Shown: positions 7,053-13,211 of the stretch, piece after piece
Numbering within the stretch: position 1 is the stretch's first letter
How the letters are laid out: the number at the start of each line of letters is the position of its first letter
NCBI GenBank assembly: GCA_023252335.1
Contig: JAJPEA010000024.1
Coordinates: 1 to 17,235, forward strand
Length of the DNA stretch: 17,235 nucleotides
Reading direction: 5' to 3'
Origin: Nitrosotalea sp.
GTDB lineage: Archaea > Thermoproteota > Nitrososphaeria > Nitrososphaerales > Nitrosopumilaceae
Position numbers and translations under genes: made by a program
The notes under the pieces: model-generated
What the model saw: only the letters and a program-made list of their open reading frames with translations
Told to the model about the DNA's origin: nothing
Databases searched by the model: none

Positions 7053-7583
7053 ATGTCAGAACCAGAAAGTAATCCACCTGAAAATAATGCATCTCCACCT
7101 GACAAAAATGAGAAAAAAGAATCAGAGAACATTCTAAAAATTTTAGATGAACTTTTGTCGCATACTAATAGTTCACGTAGATTATTTTTAATTTTTATTG
7201 GAAGTGCATTACTTTTTGGACCAGTTGCCTTGATACTGGGAGGGGTTTTACTTGGCCATCCAGATTACAACATAAAACATTTAGAACAACAAGGTATTGA
7301 TAACTTTACCAACATGCACCACATGTCTGGAATGCACATTCAGATTGTTGATCAAAACGGCACAGTAATCAAAGAATTACCAATGATGATGCCACCACCA
7401 GACAGATCTCATATAGCACCCATATTTTTCGGACTACGAACGTTCATAGTAATTTCAATAGTGTTTGCGATAATTCTGTTGATAATTGCGATAAAGGAAT
7501 ATCGATTCTTTTCGCATTGGAACAAGAGATTCAACAAATACAAGTCATTACAAGATAAAATCGACAAGGAACTTGAAGACTAG
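7053..7583 (+). CDS. Two-TM membrane protein with Met/His-rich loop, 176 aa
   Basis: I do not recognise the family. The N-terminus is polar and Pro/Glu-rich (1-40). TM1 spans about 44-67 and TM2 about 126-148. The charged C-terminal segment (149-176) looks like a short coiled coil. The loop between the TMs, presumably outside, carries M88, H89, H90, M91, M94, H95, then M111-M113 and H120, a pattern seen in copper-binding sites. It also contains a beta-like stretch (HIQIVDQNGTVIKEL). Placed directly after a winged-helix regulator and near a PepSY protein with a similar Met/His-rich tail, it may sense or handle metal at the membrane. That is inference. Confidence 0.75.
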   Translation: MSEPESNPPENNASPPDKNEKKESENILKILDELLSHTNSSRRLFLIFIGSALLFGPVALILGGVLLGHPDYNIKHLEQQGIDNFTNMHHMSGMHIQIVDQNGTVIKELPMMMPPPDRSHIAPIFFGLRTFIVISIVFAIILLIIAIKEYRFFSHWNKRFNKYKSLQDKIDKELED

Positions 7584-7623
7584 ACACGTACAATACAGTT
7601 AGACAGAGCTAATTTTTTGTTAG

Positions 7624-7632
7624 ATTATATAC
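7624..7632 (+). promoter_or_regulatory. TATA box of sufC
   Basis: ATTATATAC is centred 27 nt upstream of the ATG at 7655. This is the standard distance for a leaderless archaeal transcript and supports ATG 7655 over the upstream TTG at 7643. Confidence 0.6.
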
Positions 7633-7654
7633 CCAAAAGCATTTGGTTATAACA

Positions 7655-8431
7655 ATGGCAATACTTGAGATTAAAGACCTACACGTACAAAGAGACGGTA
7701 AGGAAATTCTCAAAGGGGTAAATCTCAAGACTGGCCCAGGAGAGGTTCATGCCATAATGGGTCCAAACGGATCAGGTAAGAGCACATTATCTTATACAAT
7801 TCTAGGCCATCCCAAATACGAAGTTACAAAAGGAGATATTTTGTTAGATGGTGAAAGCATTTTGGGTTTATCAGCTGATGAGAGATCAAAGAAGGGATTG
7901 TTTTTAGCGTTCCAATATCCAACAGAGGTTGCAGGTGTAGGTTATTCCCACTTTCTTAGAACTGCATACAATGCACTAAGCAAATCACTTGCAGATGAAA
8001 AAAGAGAAGTTTTTCTCACAGTAAGAGAGTTTCAGAATTATCTAAAAAAGAATCTTGACGAAGTCGGACTAAAACATGATTTCCTATCAAGATATCTCAA
8101 TGAAGGATTCTCAGGCGGAGAAAAGAAAAGATCAGAAGTTTTACAAATGGCAGTACTCCAGCCAAAAATTTCAATTCTTGACGAACCAGATTCAGGTCTA
8201 GATATTGATGCGGTGCAGGCAGTTGCAAAGGCAATTAGTTCAGTTTCAAGAAAGGATGCAACAGTGATTGTAATCACACACTATGCAAGAATCCTCAAGT
8301 TCCTAGACAAGCTTGACTTTGTCCATGTGATGGCACAAGGAAAAATGATCAAGGAAGGTCCAAAAGAACTTGCAGACGAGTTGGAACAAAAAGGCTATGC
8401 ATGGCTTGGTATTCAAGAGACTGCCCAATAG
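7655..8431 (+). CDS. sufC: SufC, Fe-S cluster assembly ATPase
   Basis: ATPase of the SUF scaffold complex SufBC(2)D, which builds Fe-S clusters in the cytoplasm. The 258-residue length is normal for the family. Motifs are complete: Walker A GPNGSGKST (36-44), Q-loop Q87 in LAFQYPTEV, signature FSGGEKKR (152-159), Walker B ISILDEPDSGLD (172-183) and H209 in VITHY. The phrases FSGGEKKRSE and DEPDSGLDIDA separate SufC from other ABC ATPases. I start at ATG 7655 because the TTG four codons upstream is less conserved-looking and the TATA distance fits. No sufB or sufD follows; the next gene is a peroxiredoxin. Confidence 0.95.
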   Translation: MAILEIKDLHVQRDGKEILKGVNLKTGPGEVHAIMGPNGSGKSTLSYTILGHPKYEVTKGDILLDGESILGLSADERSKKGLFLAFQYPTEVAGVGYSHFLRTAYNALSKSLADEKREVFLTVREFQNYLKKNLDEVGLKHDFLSRYLNEGFSGGEKKRSEVLQMAVLQPKISILDEPDSGLDIDAVQAVAKAISSVSRKDATVIVITHYARILKFLDKLDFVHVMAQGKMIKEGPKELADELEQKGYAWLGIQETAQ

Positions 8432-8474
8432 AAATTCCCCACCACAAACACACTAGCTATTCTAGATATTTGAT

Positions 8475-8912
8475 ATGAAAATAGGCGATATTGCACCAGA
8501 CTTTGAGCTAGAGTCAAACACAGGAGAAAAAATAAAACTCTCGGCATATTTTGGAAAGAAAAAGATAATTCTATTTTTCTACGTAAAAAACAATACTCCA
8601 GGTTGCAATTCAGAGGTAAACGGAATCAAGAGCCATTATCCAAAGATATCAGCCAAGTATGAGGTCATTGGAATAAACCAAGATTCGGTAGAATCTCATG
8701 CAAATTTTTGTCAAAAGTATGATCTTCCATTCAAAATACTTGCAGATACAAACAAGAGAGTAGCTGCGCTGTATCAGGCAAGAGGCGTCCTTGGCACATA
8801 TACAAAAAGGATAACATATCTCATTGGACTTGACGGGAAAATTGAGAGTATCATAGAAGGAATGGGTGCCTCAAATCACATAAAATTTGTACAAAATATT
8901 GCATACTCGTAA
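8475..8912 (+). CDS. Bcp/PrxQ-like peroxiredoxin with altered active-site motif
   Basis: Thioredoxin-fold thiol peroxidase (145 aa) expected to reduce hydroperoxides in the cytoplasm. The N-terminus (GDIAPDFEL), the peroxidatic cysteine C44 in NNTPGCNSE, the T41 partner and R112 in RITYLI all fit the AhpC/TSA-Bcp family. Two points are odd. The active-site proline that normally begins the PxxxTxxC motif is V37 (FFYVKNNTPGC). The usual resolving cysteine five residues after the peroxidatic one is N49, leaving C79 as the only other cysteine. It may therefore be a 1-Cys or unusual 2-Cys enzyme, or have reduced peroxidase activity. It lies 43 bp after sufC. Confidence 0.85.
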   Translation: MKIGDIAPDFELESNTGEKIKLSAYFGKKKIILFFYVKNNTPGCNSEVNGIKSHYPKISAKYEVIGINQDSVESHANFCQKYDLPFKILADTNKRVAALYQARGVLGTYTKRITYLIGLDGKIESIIEGMGASNHIKFVQNIAYS

Positions 8913-8998
8913 TACCTACAATTAATAAAAAAAAGACAATAACAGTGTCTAAAATTTCTTACATTGGTGTACAAACCCAATTTTTTTAACCACTAGAC

Positions 8999-9157
8999 AT
9001 GCAAATAGACAATCGACCAAAATCAAATGAATTTTACACACAATGCATGACATACTTTGAAGCATTAAGAAAGACTGGGAAACAAGACTATGGTTTTGAG
9101 GACGAGTTTTTCTACACCATGCCTGCAATGTCAGAGAAAATTGTAAGCGAACAGTAA
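8999..9157 (+). CDS. Small acidic protein, 52 aa, unknown
   Basis: ATG at 8999 to TAA at 9155-9157. The product contains a segment TYFEALRKTGKQDYGFEDEFFYTMP, shown here in pieces: TYFEALRKTG then KQDYGFEDEFFYTMP. Its regular codon usage and aromatic/acidic composition look like a real protein rather than noise. A T-rich box (8980-8990) lies upstream, but its distance to the ATG (about 13 nt) is short, so M17 (9047) may be the true start. It sits between the peroxiredoxin and the tRNA. No family recognised. Confidence 0.5.
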   Translation: MQIDNRPKSNEFYTQCMTYFEALRKTGKQDYGFEDEFFYTMPAMSEKIVSEQ

Positions 9158-9193
9158 CAACGTCGGAAAAACCAAAGACAGGTACGGTTTCAG

Positions 9194-9202
9194 TTATATA
9201 TT
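9194..9202 (+). promoter_or_regulatory. TATA box of the tRNA gene
   Basis: TTATATATT is centred 25 nt upstream of the tRNA 5' end at 9223, as expected for archaeal RNA polymerase starting at or near the mature 5' end. Confidence 0.6.
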
Positions 9203-9222
9203 CAGTATAGGGATCTCTCGTT

Positions 9223-9320
9223 GCAGAGGTACCGAAGCCCGGTCAACCGAGAGGGACTCAAGATCTTTCGTAAGACATCCCTTCCCTTAGGGGTTCGTGG
9301 GTTCAAATCCCACCCTCTGC
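9223..9320 (+). tRNA. tRNA-Leu (anticodon CAA) with intron
   Basis: Reads the UUG leucine codon. The acceptor stem GCAGAGG (9223-9229) pairs perfectly with CCTCTGC (9314-9320). The T arm is GTGGG-TTCAAAT-CCCAC (9297-9313). The long variable arm CCC-TTA-GGG (9284-9292) marks a class II tRNA. The anticodon stem AGGGA/TCCCT (9252-9256 with 9278-9282) becomes perfect only when a 14-nt intron is removed, giving loop CTCAAGA with anticodon CAA at 9259-9261. CCA is not encoded; the discriminator base is A9321. The D stem is weak: only C11-G24 and G12-C23 pair, with C10/A25 and A13/C22 mismatched. Confidence 0.9.
9263..9276 (+). other. tRNA intron, 14 nt, at position 37/38
   Basis: ATCTTTCGTAAGAC interrupts the anticodon loop at the canonical archaeal site. 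The boundary is ambiguous by one base because A occurs at both ends (9263 or 9277). Inside, TCTT and AAGA can form a 4-bp stem around TCGT. Removal presumably needs the tRNA splicing endonuclease; I did not confirm strict bulge-helix-bulge geometry. Confidence 0.8.
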
Positions 9321-9321
9321 A

Positions 9322-9346
9322 TTTTTCTCATCTTTTTCTCTCTTCT
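9322..9346 (+). terminator. T-rich terminator after tRNA-Leu
   Basis: Starting right after the discriminator base, the plus strand has two TTTTT runs followed by CT-rich sequence, typical of an archaeal oligo-T terminator. Confidence 0.6.
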
Positions 9347-9356
9347 CTGTCTTTGT

Positions 9357-9377
9357 TTACGATTTGGTTCATCGTAA
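9357..9377. other. 7-bp perfect inverted repeat upstream of the aminotransferase
   Basis: TTACGAT-TTGGTTC-ATCGTAA. It lies 38 bp upstream of the aminotransferase TATA box and about 35 bp after the tRNA. It may be an operator or a stem-loop at a transcript end, or chance. Confidence 0.35.
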
Positions 9378-9414
9378 CCTCGATGGTTTTCTCCCATGGA
9401 AATCAATACCAGTG

Positions 9415-9423
9415 TTTATTAGA
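9415..9423 (+). promoter_or_regulatory. TATA-like box of the aminotransferase gene
   Basis: TTTATTAGA lies 27-35 nt upstream of the ATG at 9450, consistent with a very short leader. Confidence 0.45.
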
Positions 9424-9449
9424 AAATTTTTCTATTAGCACTATAGAAA

Positions 9450-10673
9450 ATGAAAAGCAAATCAAATGGTACCATACCAGGTCCAAAAGCCATGCGTGTT
9501 ATTGACACCATGAAAAAACATGCCTATGATTCTACATTTGTGTACTCTCTAGTTGTTTCTCATGGACACAATTGCATCATAGAAGACATTGACGGTAACA
9601 AGTATCTTGATTTTACATCAAACATTGGTGCATGTCCGTTGGGCTATTCACATCCTGACATAATAGAAACACTTGCCCAGTATTCATCAAATGGAGCATA
9701 CAAGATAGCAGGTCAGGACTTTTACTGTCAGGAACATGCAGATCTTGCAGAAAACATTTCAAGCATTTTGCCATCAGGTTTTAAGACATTTTTCATAAAC
9801 AGCGGTGCTGAGGCAGTGGAAAATGCAATAAAGATAGCATATAGAAAGATGGGCCCACTTCCTGGGATTTCTTGTACAGGTGCGTTTCATGGAAGAACAT
9901 TAGGTGCACTAAGTTTTACATCTAGTAGACCAGTTCAGAAACACAACTTTCCAGAATTTCCGTCAAGGAGAATCAAGTTTTGTACAAATGACAACGATCC
10001 AGAACTTGATTCTATAGAAAAAATTCTAAAAGAAAATAAAGTTGCTTTTATCTTGACTGAGATAATCCAAGGAGAGGGAGGATACAATGTTGCAAGCAAG
10101 AAATTTATTTCAAACTTGAGAAAATTTGCAACAAAATATGGAGTTCCACTCATTTTGGATGAGGTACAATCAGGAATAGGGCACACTGGCAAGTGGTGGG
10201 CCTTTGAACATTATGGTATCAAGCCAGACATAATGAGCACTGCAAAGGCACTACAGATAGGTGCAACAGCTTTTAGCAAAAAATTCGATCCAGGACAAAG
10301 ATCAGTATTATCAAGCACATGGGGCGGAGGAAATAGAATAGACATGGCAGTGGGTTCCAAAGTAATCCAAGTGATTAAACGAGACAGGCTACTTGAAAAT
10401 GCAACAAAGATGGGTCACATGCTCAAGAAAGGTTTGATGGAAATGGTAGGAAAAAAAGGAGTGACAGATGTAAGAGGACTAGGACTCATGGTTGGCATAG
10501 AGTTTGATTCAGACATTTCTCGTGACAAAAAACTTGCAGATCTATTCAAGAACGGCTTGATGACTTTGGGGGCAGGTCAAAAATCAATTAGAATCATACC
10601 ACCATTGATAATTACAAAAGAGCAGATTCACCAGGGTCTTGACATCATGCACAAAGTTTTGATGAAAACCTAG
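9450..10673 (+). CDS. Class III PLP aminotransferase, L-lysine 6-aminotransferase-like
   Basis: PLP-dependent fold-type I enzyme (407 aa), cytoplasmic. It moves an omega-amino group to 2-oxoglutarate in this family. Visible hallmarks are the phosphate-binding NSGAEAVENAIK (117-128), AFHGRTLGALSFT (145-157), E204 and Q207 in TEIIQGEGG, D237 in LILDEVQSG and the PLP lysine K266 in STAKALQIGA. The segment SSTWGGGNRIDM (288-299) replaces the TFGGNP wording of GABA aminotransferases and resembles lysine epsilon-aminotransferase, so lysine or a related diamine is my best substrate guess. Ornithine or GABA cannot be excluded. It converges on an acyl-CoA dehydrogenase, with overlapping stop codons. 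Confidence 0.88.
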   Translation: MKSKSNGTIPGPKAMRVIDTMKKHAYDSTFVYSLVVSHGHNCIIEDIDGNKYLDFTSNIGACPLGYSHPDIIETLAQYSSNGAYKIAGQDFYCQEHADLAENISSILPSGFKTFFINSGAEAVENAIKIAYRKMGPLPGISCTGAFHGRTLGALSFTSSRPVQKHNFPEFPSRRIKFCTNDNDPELDSIEKILKENKVAFILTEIIQGEGGYNVASKKFISNLRKFATKYGVPLILDEVQSGIGHTGKWWAFEHYGIKPDIMSTAKALQIGATAFSKKFDPGQRSVLSSTWGGGNRIDMAVGSKVIQVIKRDRLLENATKMGHMLKKGLMEMVGKKGVTDVRGLGLMVGIEFDSDISRDKKLADLFKNGLMTLGAGQKSIRIIPPLIITKEQIHQGLDIMHKVLMKT

Positions 10674-11923
10674 TATGCATCATACTTGGCACCCATTTCA
10701 AGTGATGCTATCTTTAGTTTGAGCACTTCGTTTGCACCCTCATAGATTACAATTGCCCTAGAATCAAGAAAATGTCTTGCAACCCGACTTGTTTTCTGAT
10801 ACCCATAGGAACCAAATACTTGAACTGCCCTGTTTGCACAGTCAAAGGCTGCGTTTGTAGCATGTAGTTTGGCAATAGCTGCAAGCCTGTCTGCCTTGTT
10901 GCGTAGTGCAGAATATTCCTTGTTCTCCCTATTGAGAGCATCTTGCCAATTTGCGTCCTTTTCCTTGAGGCCTTCAACATAATCATGGAGTTTTTGTCTT
11001 GCCATGCCTGCCCGATATACTAACCACCTAGAACTTTCAATATTTACAATCATTGTAGCAAGATGCTCTTGAATGAGTTGTTTTTTTGCAAGAACAGAAC
11101 CATGTTGTTCTCTTTTTTGCGAATACCTAATGGATTCATCAAGACAGTCTTTCATCACACCTACAGCACCTGCTGCAACACTTAGTCTACCGTCAATTAG
11201 CGCACTAAATGCAACACTAAGACCATTTCCAATTTTTCCAAGAAGATTTTGTTTTGGGACAAGACAGTTTTCAAAAGTAATTTCAGCATTTTTTACAGTA
11301 AGCAAACCCATTTTATTGTGCATCTCCTGTGCATCAAATCCTTTTGAAGATGCATCTACAATAAATGCAGATATTTTTCCATCAGGGCCTCTTGCATATG
11401 TGGTAATTACTTTGGCAAATGTACCATTTCCAACCCAGTGTTTTGTTCCATTGAGTATGTAGTTACCCCCACGCTCCTCAAATGTGGTAGTCATTCTTTT
11501 AGGATCACTCCCAGCATCAGGCTCGGTCAGCGCAAAACCCATTATGCTAGTTCCATTTGTAGTATTTGTGAGATATTTCTTTTTTTGTTCTTCAGTTCCC
11601 CAATTCTGTAATACCATTTGACCAATGGATACATGTGCAGAGAAAAATGTACGAAGTGAATTTCCTTCTCTACCAATTCTTTCAATAGCAAAAAGATATG
11701 TAAGAATATCATATCCAAGGCCTCCATATTTTTTCGATATTGGGCATCCAAGCATTCCAATCTCTCCAAATTCGGGAATCACTCGATCGTTTATTTTCTC
11801 ATCAAGATAACATCTTGTTTCATAATCGCGTATAGATTTGCAGACACGGTCTATCTTGTCAAGAAAAATTTTTTGCTCTCCTGAGACCTCAAAATTCATT
11901 TTTGATATGTTAGAGTAAGACAT
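10670..11923 (-). CDS. Acyl-CoA dehydrogenase, glutaryl-CoA dehydrogenase-like
   Basis: FAD flavoprotein (417 aa) that oxidises an acyl-CoA at the alpha-beta bond in the cytoplasm. Order of features: N-terminal helical domain, RTFFSAHVSIGQ (91-102), FAD/substrate motif GFALTEPDAGSDP (129-141), beta domain, then the C-terminal helical domain with AVQVFGSYGY (366-375) and the catalytic-base motif IYEGANEV (393-400, base E395). RTFFSAHVS and the GFALTEPDAGSD wording lean to the glutaryl-CoA dehydrogenase branch. A charged insertion at about 314-338 (DYVEGLKEKDANWQD...) makes it longer than the usual 380-390 residues. Start is ATG 11923, with M9 as an alternative. Together with the convergent lysine-type aminotransferase it hints at lysine or glutarate breakdown, an inference. 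Confidence 0.9.
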   Translation of the reverse strand: MSYSNISKMNFEVSGEQKIFLDKIDRVCKSIRDYETRCYLDEKINDRVIPEFGEIGMLGCPISKKYGGLGYDILTYLFAIERIGREGNSLRTFFSAHVSIGQMVLQNWGTEEQKKKYLTNTTNGTSIMGFALTEPDAGSDPKRMTTTFEERGGNYILNGTKHWVGNGTFAKVITTYARGPDGKISAFIVDASSKGFDAQEMHNKMGLLTVKNAEITFENCLVPKQNLLGKIGNGLSVAFSALIDGRLSVAAGAVGVMKDCLDESIRYSQKREQHGSVLAKKQLIQEHLATMIVNIESSRWLVYRAGMARQKLHDYVEGLKEKDANWQDALNRENKEYSALRNKADRLAAIAKLHATNAAFDCANRAVQVFGSYGYQKTSRVARHFLDSRAIVIYEGANEVLKLKIASLEMGAKYDAY

Positions 11924-11946
11924 GGTTTTATTCAGTTGACTCCAAC

Positions 11947-11957
11947 AAGTATAATCT
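11947..11957 (-). promoter_or_regulatory. TATA box of the acyl-CoA dehydrogenase gene
   Basis: Minus strand AGATTATACTT is centred 29 nt upstream of the ATG at 11923. It lies in the 45-bp gap after the zinc-finger gene, so the dehydrogenase probably has its own promoter. Confidence 0.5.
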
Positions 11958-11968
11958 AGTTTTAGTTT

Positions 11969-12091
11969 CTATACTTTTACTATCTGGATCTCTCTTACAT
12001 TGTGTTTTGACAGATCTTCATGCAAAGCAGCGTGGGATTCATCTGTAAAAGTTAGGTTGCAGCGATAACACTTCCACGCTTTGGTGCTCAC
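11969..12091 (-). CDS. 40-aa single C2H2 zinc-finger protein
   Basis: A GTG-initiated ORF encodes a near-minimal zinc finger: C8 and C11 (KCYRC), then H24 and H30 with spacing C-x2-C-x12-H-x5-H, the classical C2H2 pattern, and F15 and L23 at hydrophobic core positions. The start is supported by TTTATAAA centred 26 nt upstream, giving a leaderless GTG; no in-frame ATG precedes it. The short C-terminus (VREIQIVKV) is strand-like. It lies 45 bp upstream of the acyl-CoA dehydrogenase in the same direction. Single-finger proteins of this size occur widely in Nitrososphaerota. Binding partner (nucleic acid or protein) is unknown. Confidence 0.75.
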   Translation of the reverse strand: MSTKAWKCYRCNLTFTDESHAALHEDLSKHNVREIQIVKV

Positions 12092-12113
12092 AGAATATGT
12101 TACGTAATTTTAA

Positions 12114-12121
12114 TTTATAAA
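12114..12121 (-). promoter_or_regulatory. TATA box of the C2H2 zinc-finger gene
   Basis: The palindromic TTTATAAA is centred 26 nt upstream of the GTG at 12091. This strong match supports that small gene as real. The 12122-12249 stretch beyond it holds nothing else I can support. Confidence 0.6.
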
Positions 12122-12249
12122 TATATTGTAGTTGATGGCTATTTTTTACATTACTATGATCCAGGATCAAAATATTTGGAATTATTTGCAGTTTAGTACC
12201 ATATTTGAGGAATTTTCACCCAGGCATGAAATAAAATCACAGGTCTCAA

Positions 12250-12258
12250 TTTATAAAA
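12250..12258 (+). promoter_or_regulatory. TATA box of the HD-domain gene
   Basis: TTTATAAAA is centred 29 nt upstream of the TTG at 12283, supporting a leaderless TTG start. Confidence 0.55.
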
Positions 12259-12282
12259 TCATCTTAGTATCATTAGACCAAA

Positions 12283-12903
12283 TTGGAATTTGAAAAATTA
12301 AAGACATTTGTAAAAAACAAACTGGAACAAAATGACACGGCTCATGATTTTGAACACATTATGAGGGTACTCAAGAATGCAACAGTGATTGCAAGAAAGG
12401 AAAAGGCCAACATCAAAATCATAACTGCTGCAGTACTTTTGCATGATATCATTTCATACCCAAAATCTGATCCTCGCTCAAAAAATTCCTCAACAGAGAG
12501 TGCGCAAGAATCGCAAAAGATTTTAAAAAAATATAATTTCAGCCAAGATGAGATTAACATCATATCTGATGCAATACGAGATCATAGTTTCTCAAGAGGA
12601 GTCATACCTCAGACATTAGAAGGTAAGATACTACAGGATGCAGATAGATTGGATGCACTGGGAGCAATAGGAATAGCAAGAATATTTTCAGTCAGTGGTG
12701 CAGAAAAGAGGCCATTTTACAACAGCATTGATCCATTCTGCAAAAAACGTTTGCCAGATGACAAGAACTGGACTGTGGATCATTTTTACAAAAAACTCTT
12801 GCTTTTAGAAAAAACAATGAATACAAACACTGGAAAAATTGAGGCAAAAAAAAGAATCAAGATAATGAAAAAATTTCTAGATGAATTAAAAAAAGAGATC
12901 TAG
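12283..12903 (+). CDS. HD-domain metal-dependent phosphohydrolase (YedJ-like)
   Basis: Cytoplasmic HD-superfamily hydrolase (206 aa), presumably acting on a nucleotide or phosphate ester with a divalent metal. The metal ligands are clear: H25 in HDFEHIMRV, H54-D55 in AVLLHDI and D121 in ILQDADRLDALGAIGIAR (116-133). The DHSFSRG segment (100-106) and the QDADRLDALG phrase place it with the uncharacterised YedJ/PF01966 group, not with dGTPases or GGDEF-linked HD-GYP proteins. Start is TTG 12283 with a TATA box at the right distance; no ATG precedes it in frame. The gene runs head-on into the tetrapyrrole operon with overlapping stops. Substrate unknown. Confidence 0.85.
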   Translation: MEFEKLKTFVKNKLEQNDTAHDFEHIMRVLKNATVIARKEKANIKIITAAVLLHDIISYPKSDPRSKNSSTESAQESQKILKKYNFSQDEINIISDAIRDHSFSRGVIPQTLEGKILQDADRLDALGAIGIARIFSVSGAEKRPFYNSIDPFCKKRLPDDKNWTVDHFYKKLLLLEKTMNTNTGKIEAKKRIKIMKKFLDELKKEI

Positions 12904-13211
12904 CCATAATCTACATATCTTTTGTATCTTTTTTCAATCTCAGAATTATTACCAGTTAGAATTCTTCGAATTTCATCAGTGTGTTTGTCTTTGATATAGT
13001 CAAGCATCTCTTTGAAGTTTTCATCTTGTGGATATGCATTTGTAAGTGGCTCTAACATTTTGAAATATTCCGCAACTTTTTCTCTGAATTCTTCTTTTGT
13101 TGGTCTTCTTATCTTATTGATACGGAACCAAATTGATGCCCAACTTGCACCAACTACATGCGGTAGCAAGTCATATGCACGCGTTATCTCAAATGTTTGG
13201 TCTTCTCTCAT
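12900..13211 (-). CDS. 103-aa protein of unknown function, translationally coupled to hemB
   Basis: I do not recognise the family. The protein is soluble, charged and probably all-helical, with a Trp-containing patch (GASWASIWFRINKIRRP, 21-37), a middle helix pair and a basic C-terminal helix (EIEKRYKRYVDYG). It has no cysteines and no evident metal site. Its ATG overlaps the TGA of hemB as ATGA, so it is very likely co-translated and last in the hem operon. This placement suggests a role linked to tetrapyrrole synthesis or simply shared expression. Its stop overlaps that of the HD gene on the other strand. Confidence 0.8.
   Translation of the reverse strand: MREDQTFEITRAYDLLPHVVGASWASIWFRINKIRRPTKEEFREKVAEYFKMLEPLTNAYPQDENFKEMLDYIKDKHTDEIRRILTGNNSEIEKRYKRYVDYG

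Noticed and set aside
9221..9505. A 94-codon plus-strand ORF running through the tRNA region
   Set aside because: It overlaps the whole tRNA-Leu gene and the start of the aminotransferase, and its product has no protein-like character.
12135..12293. A 52-aa ATG ORF upstream of the HD gene (+)
   Set aside because: It contains the HD gene's TATA box and overlaps its start, lacks a TATA at the right distance, and its sequence shows no motif. Not fully excluded.
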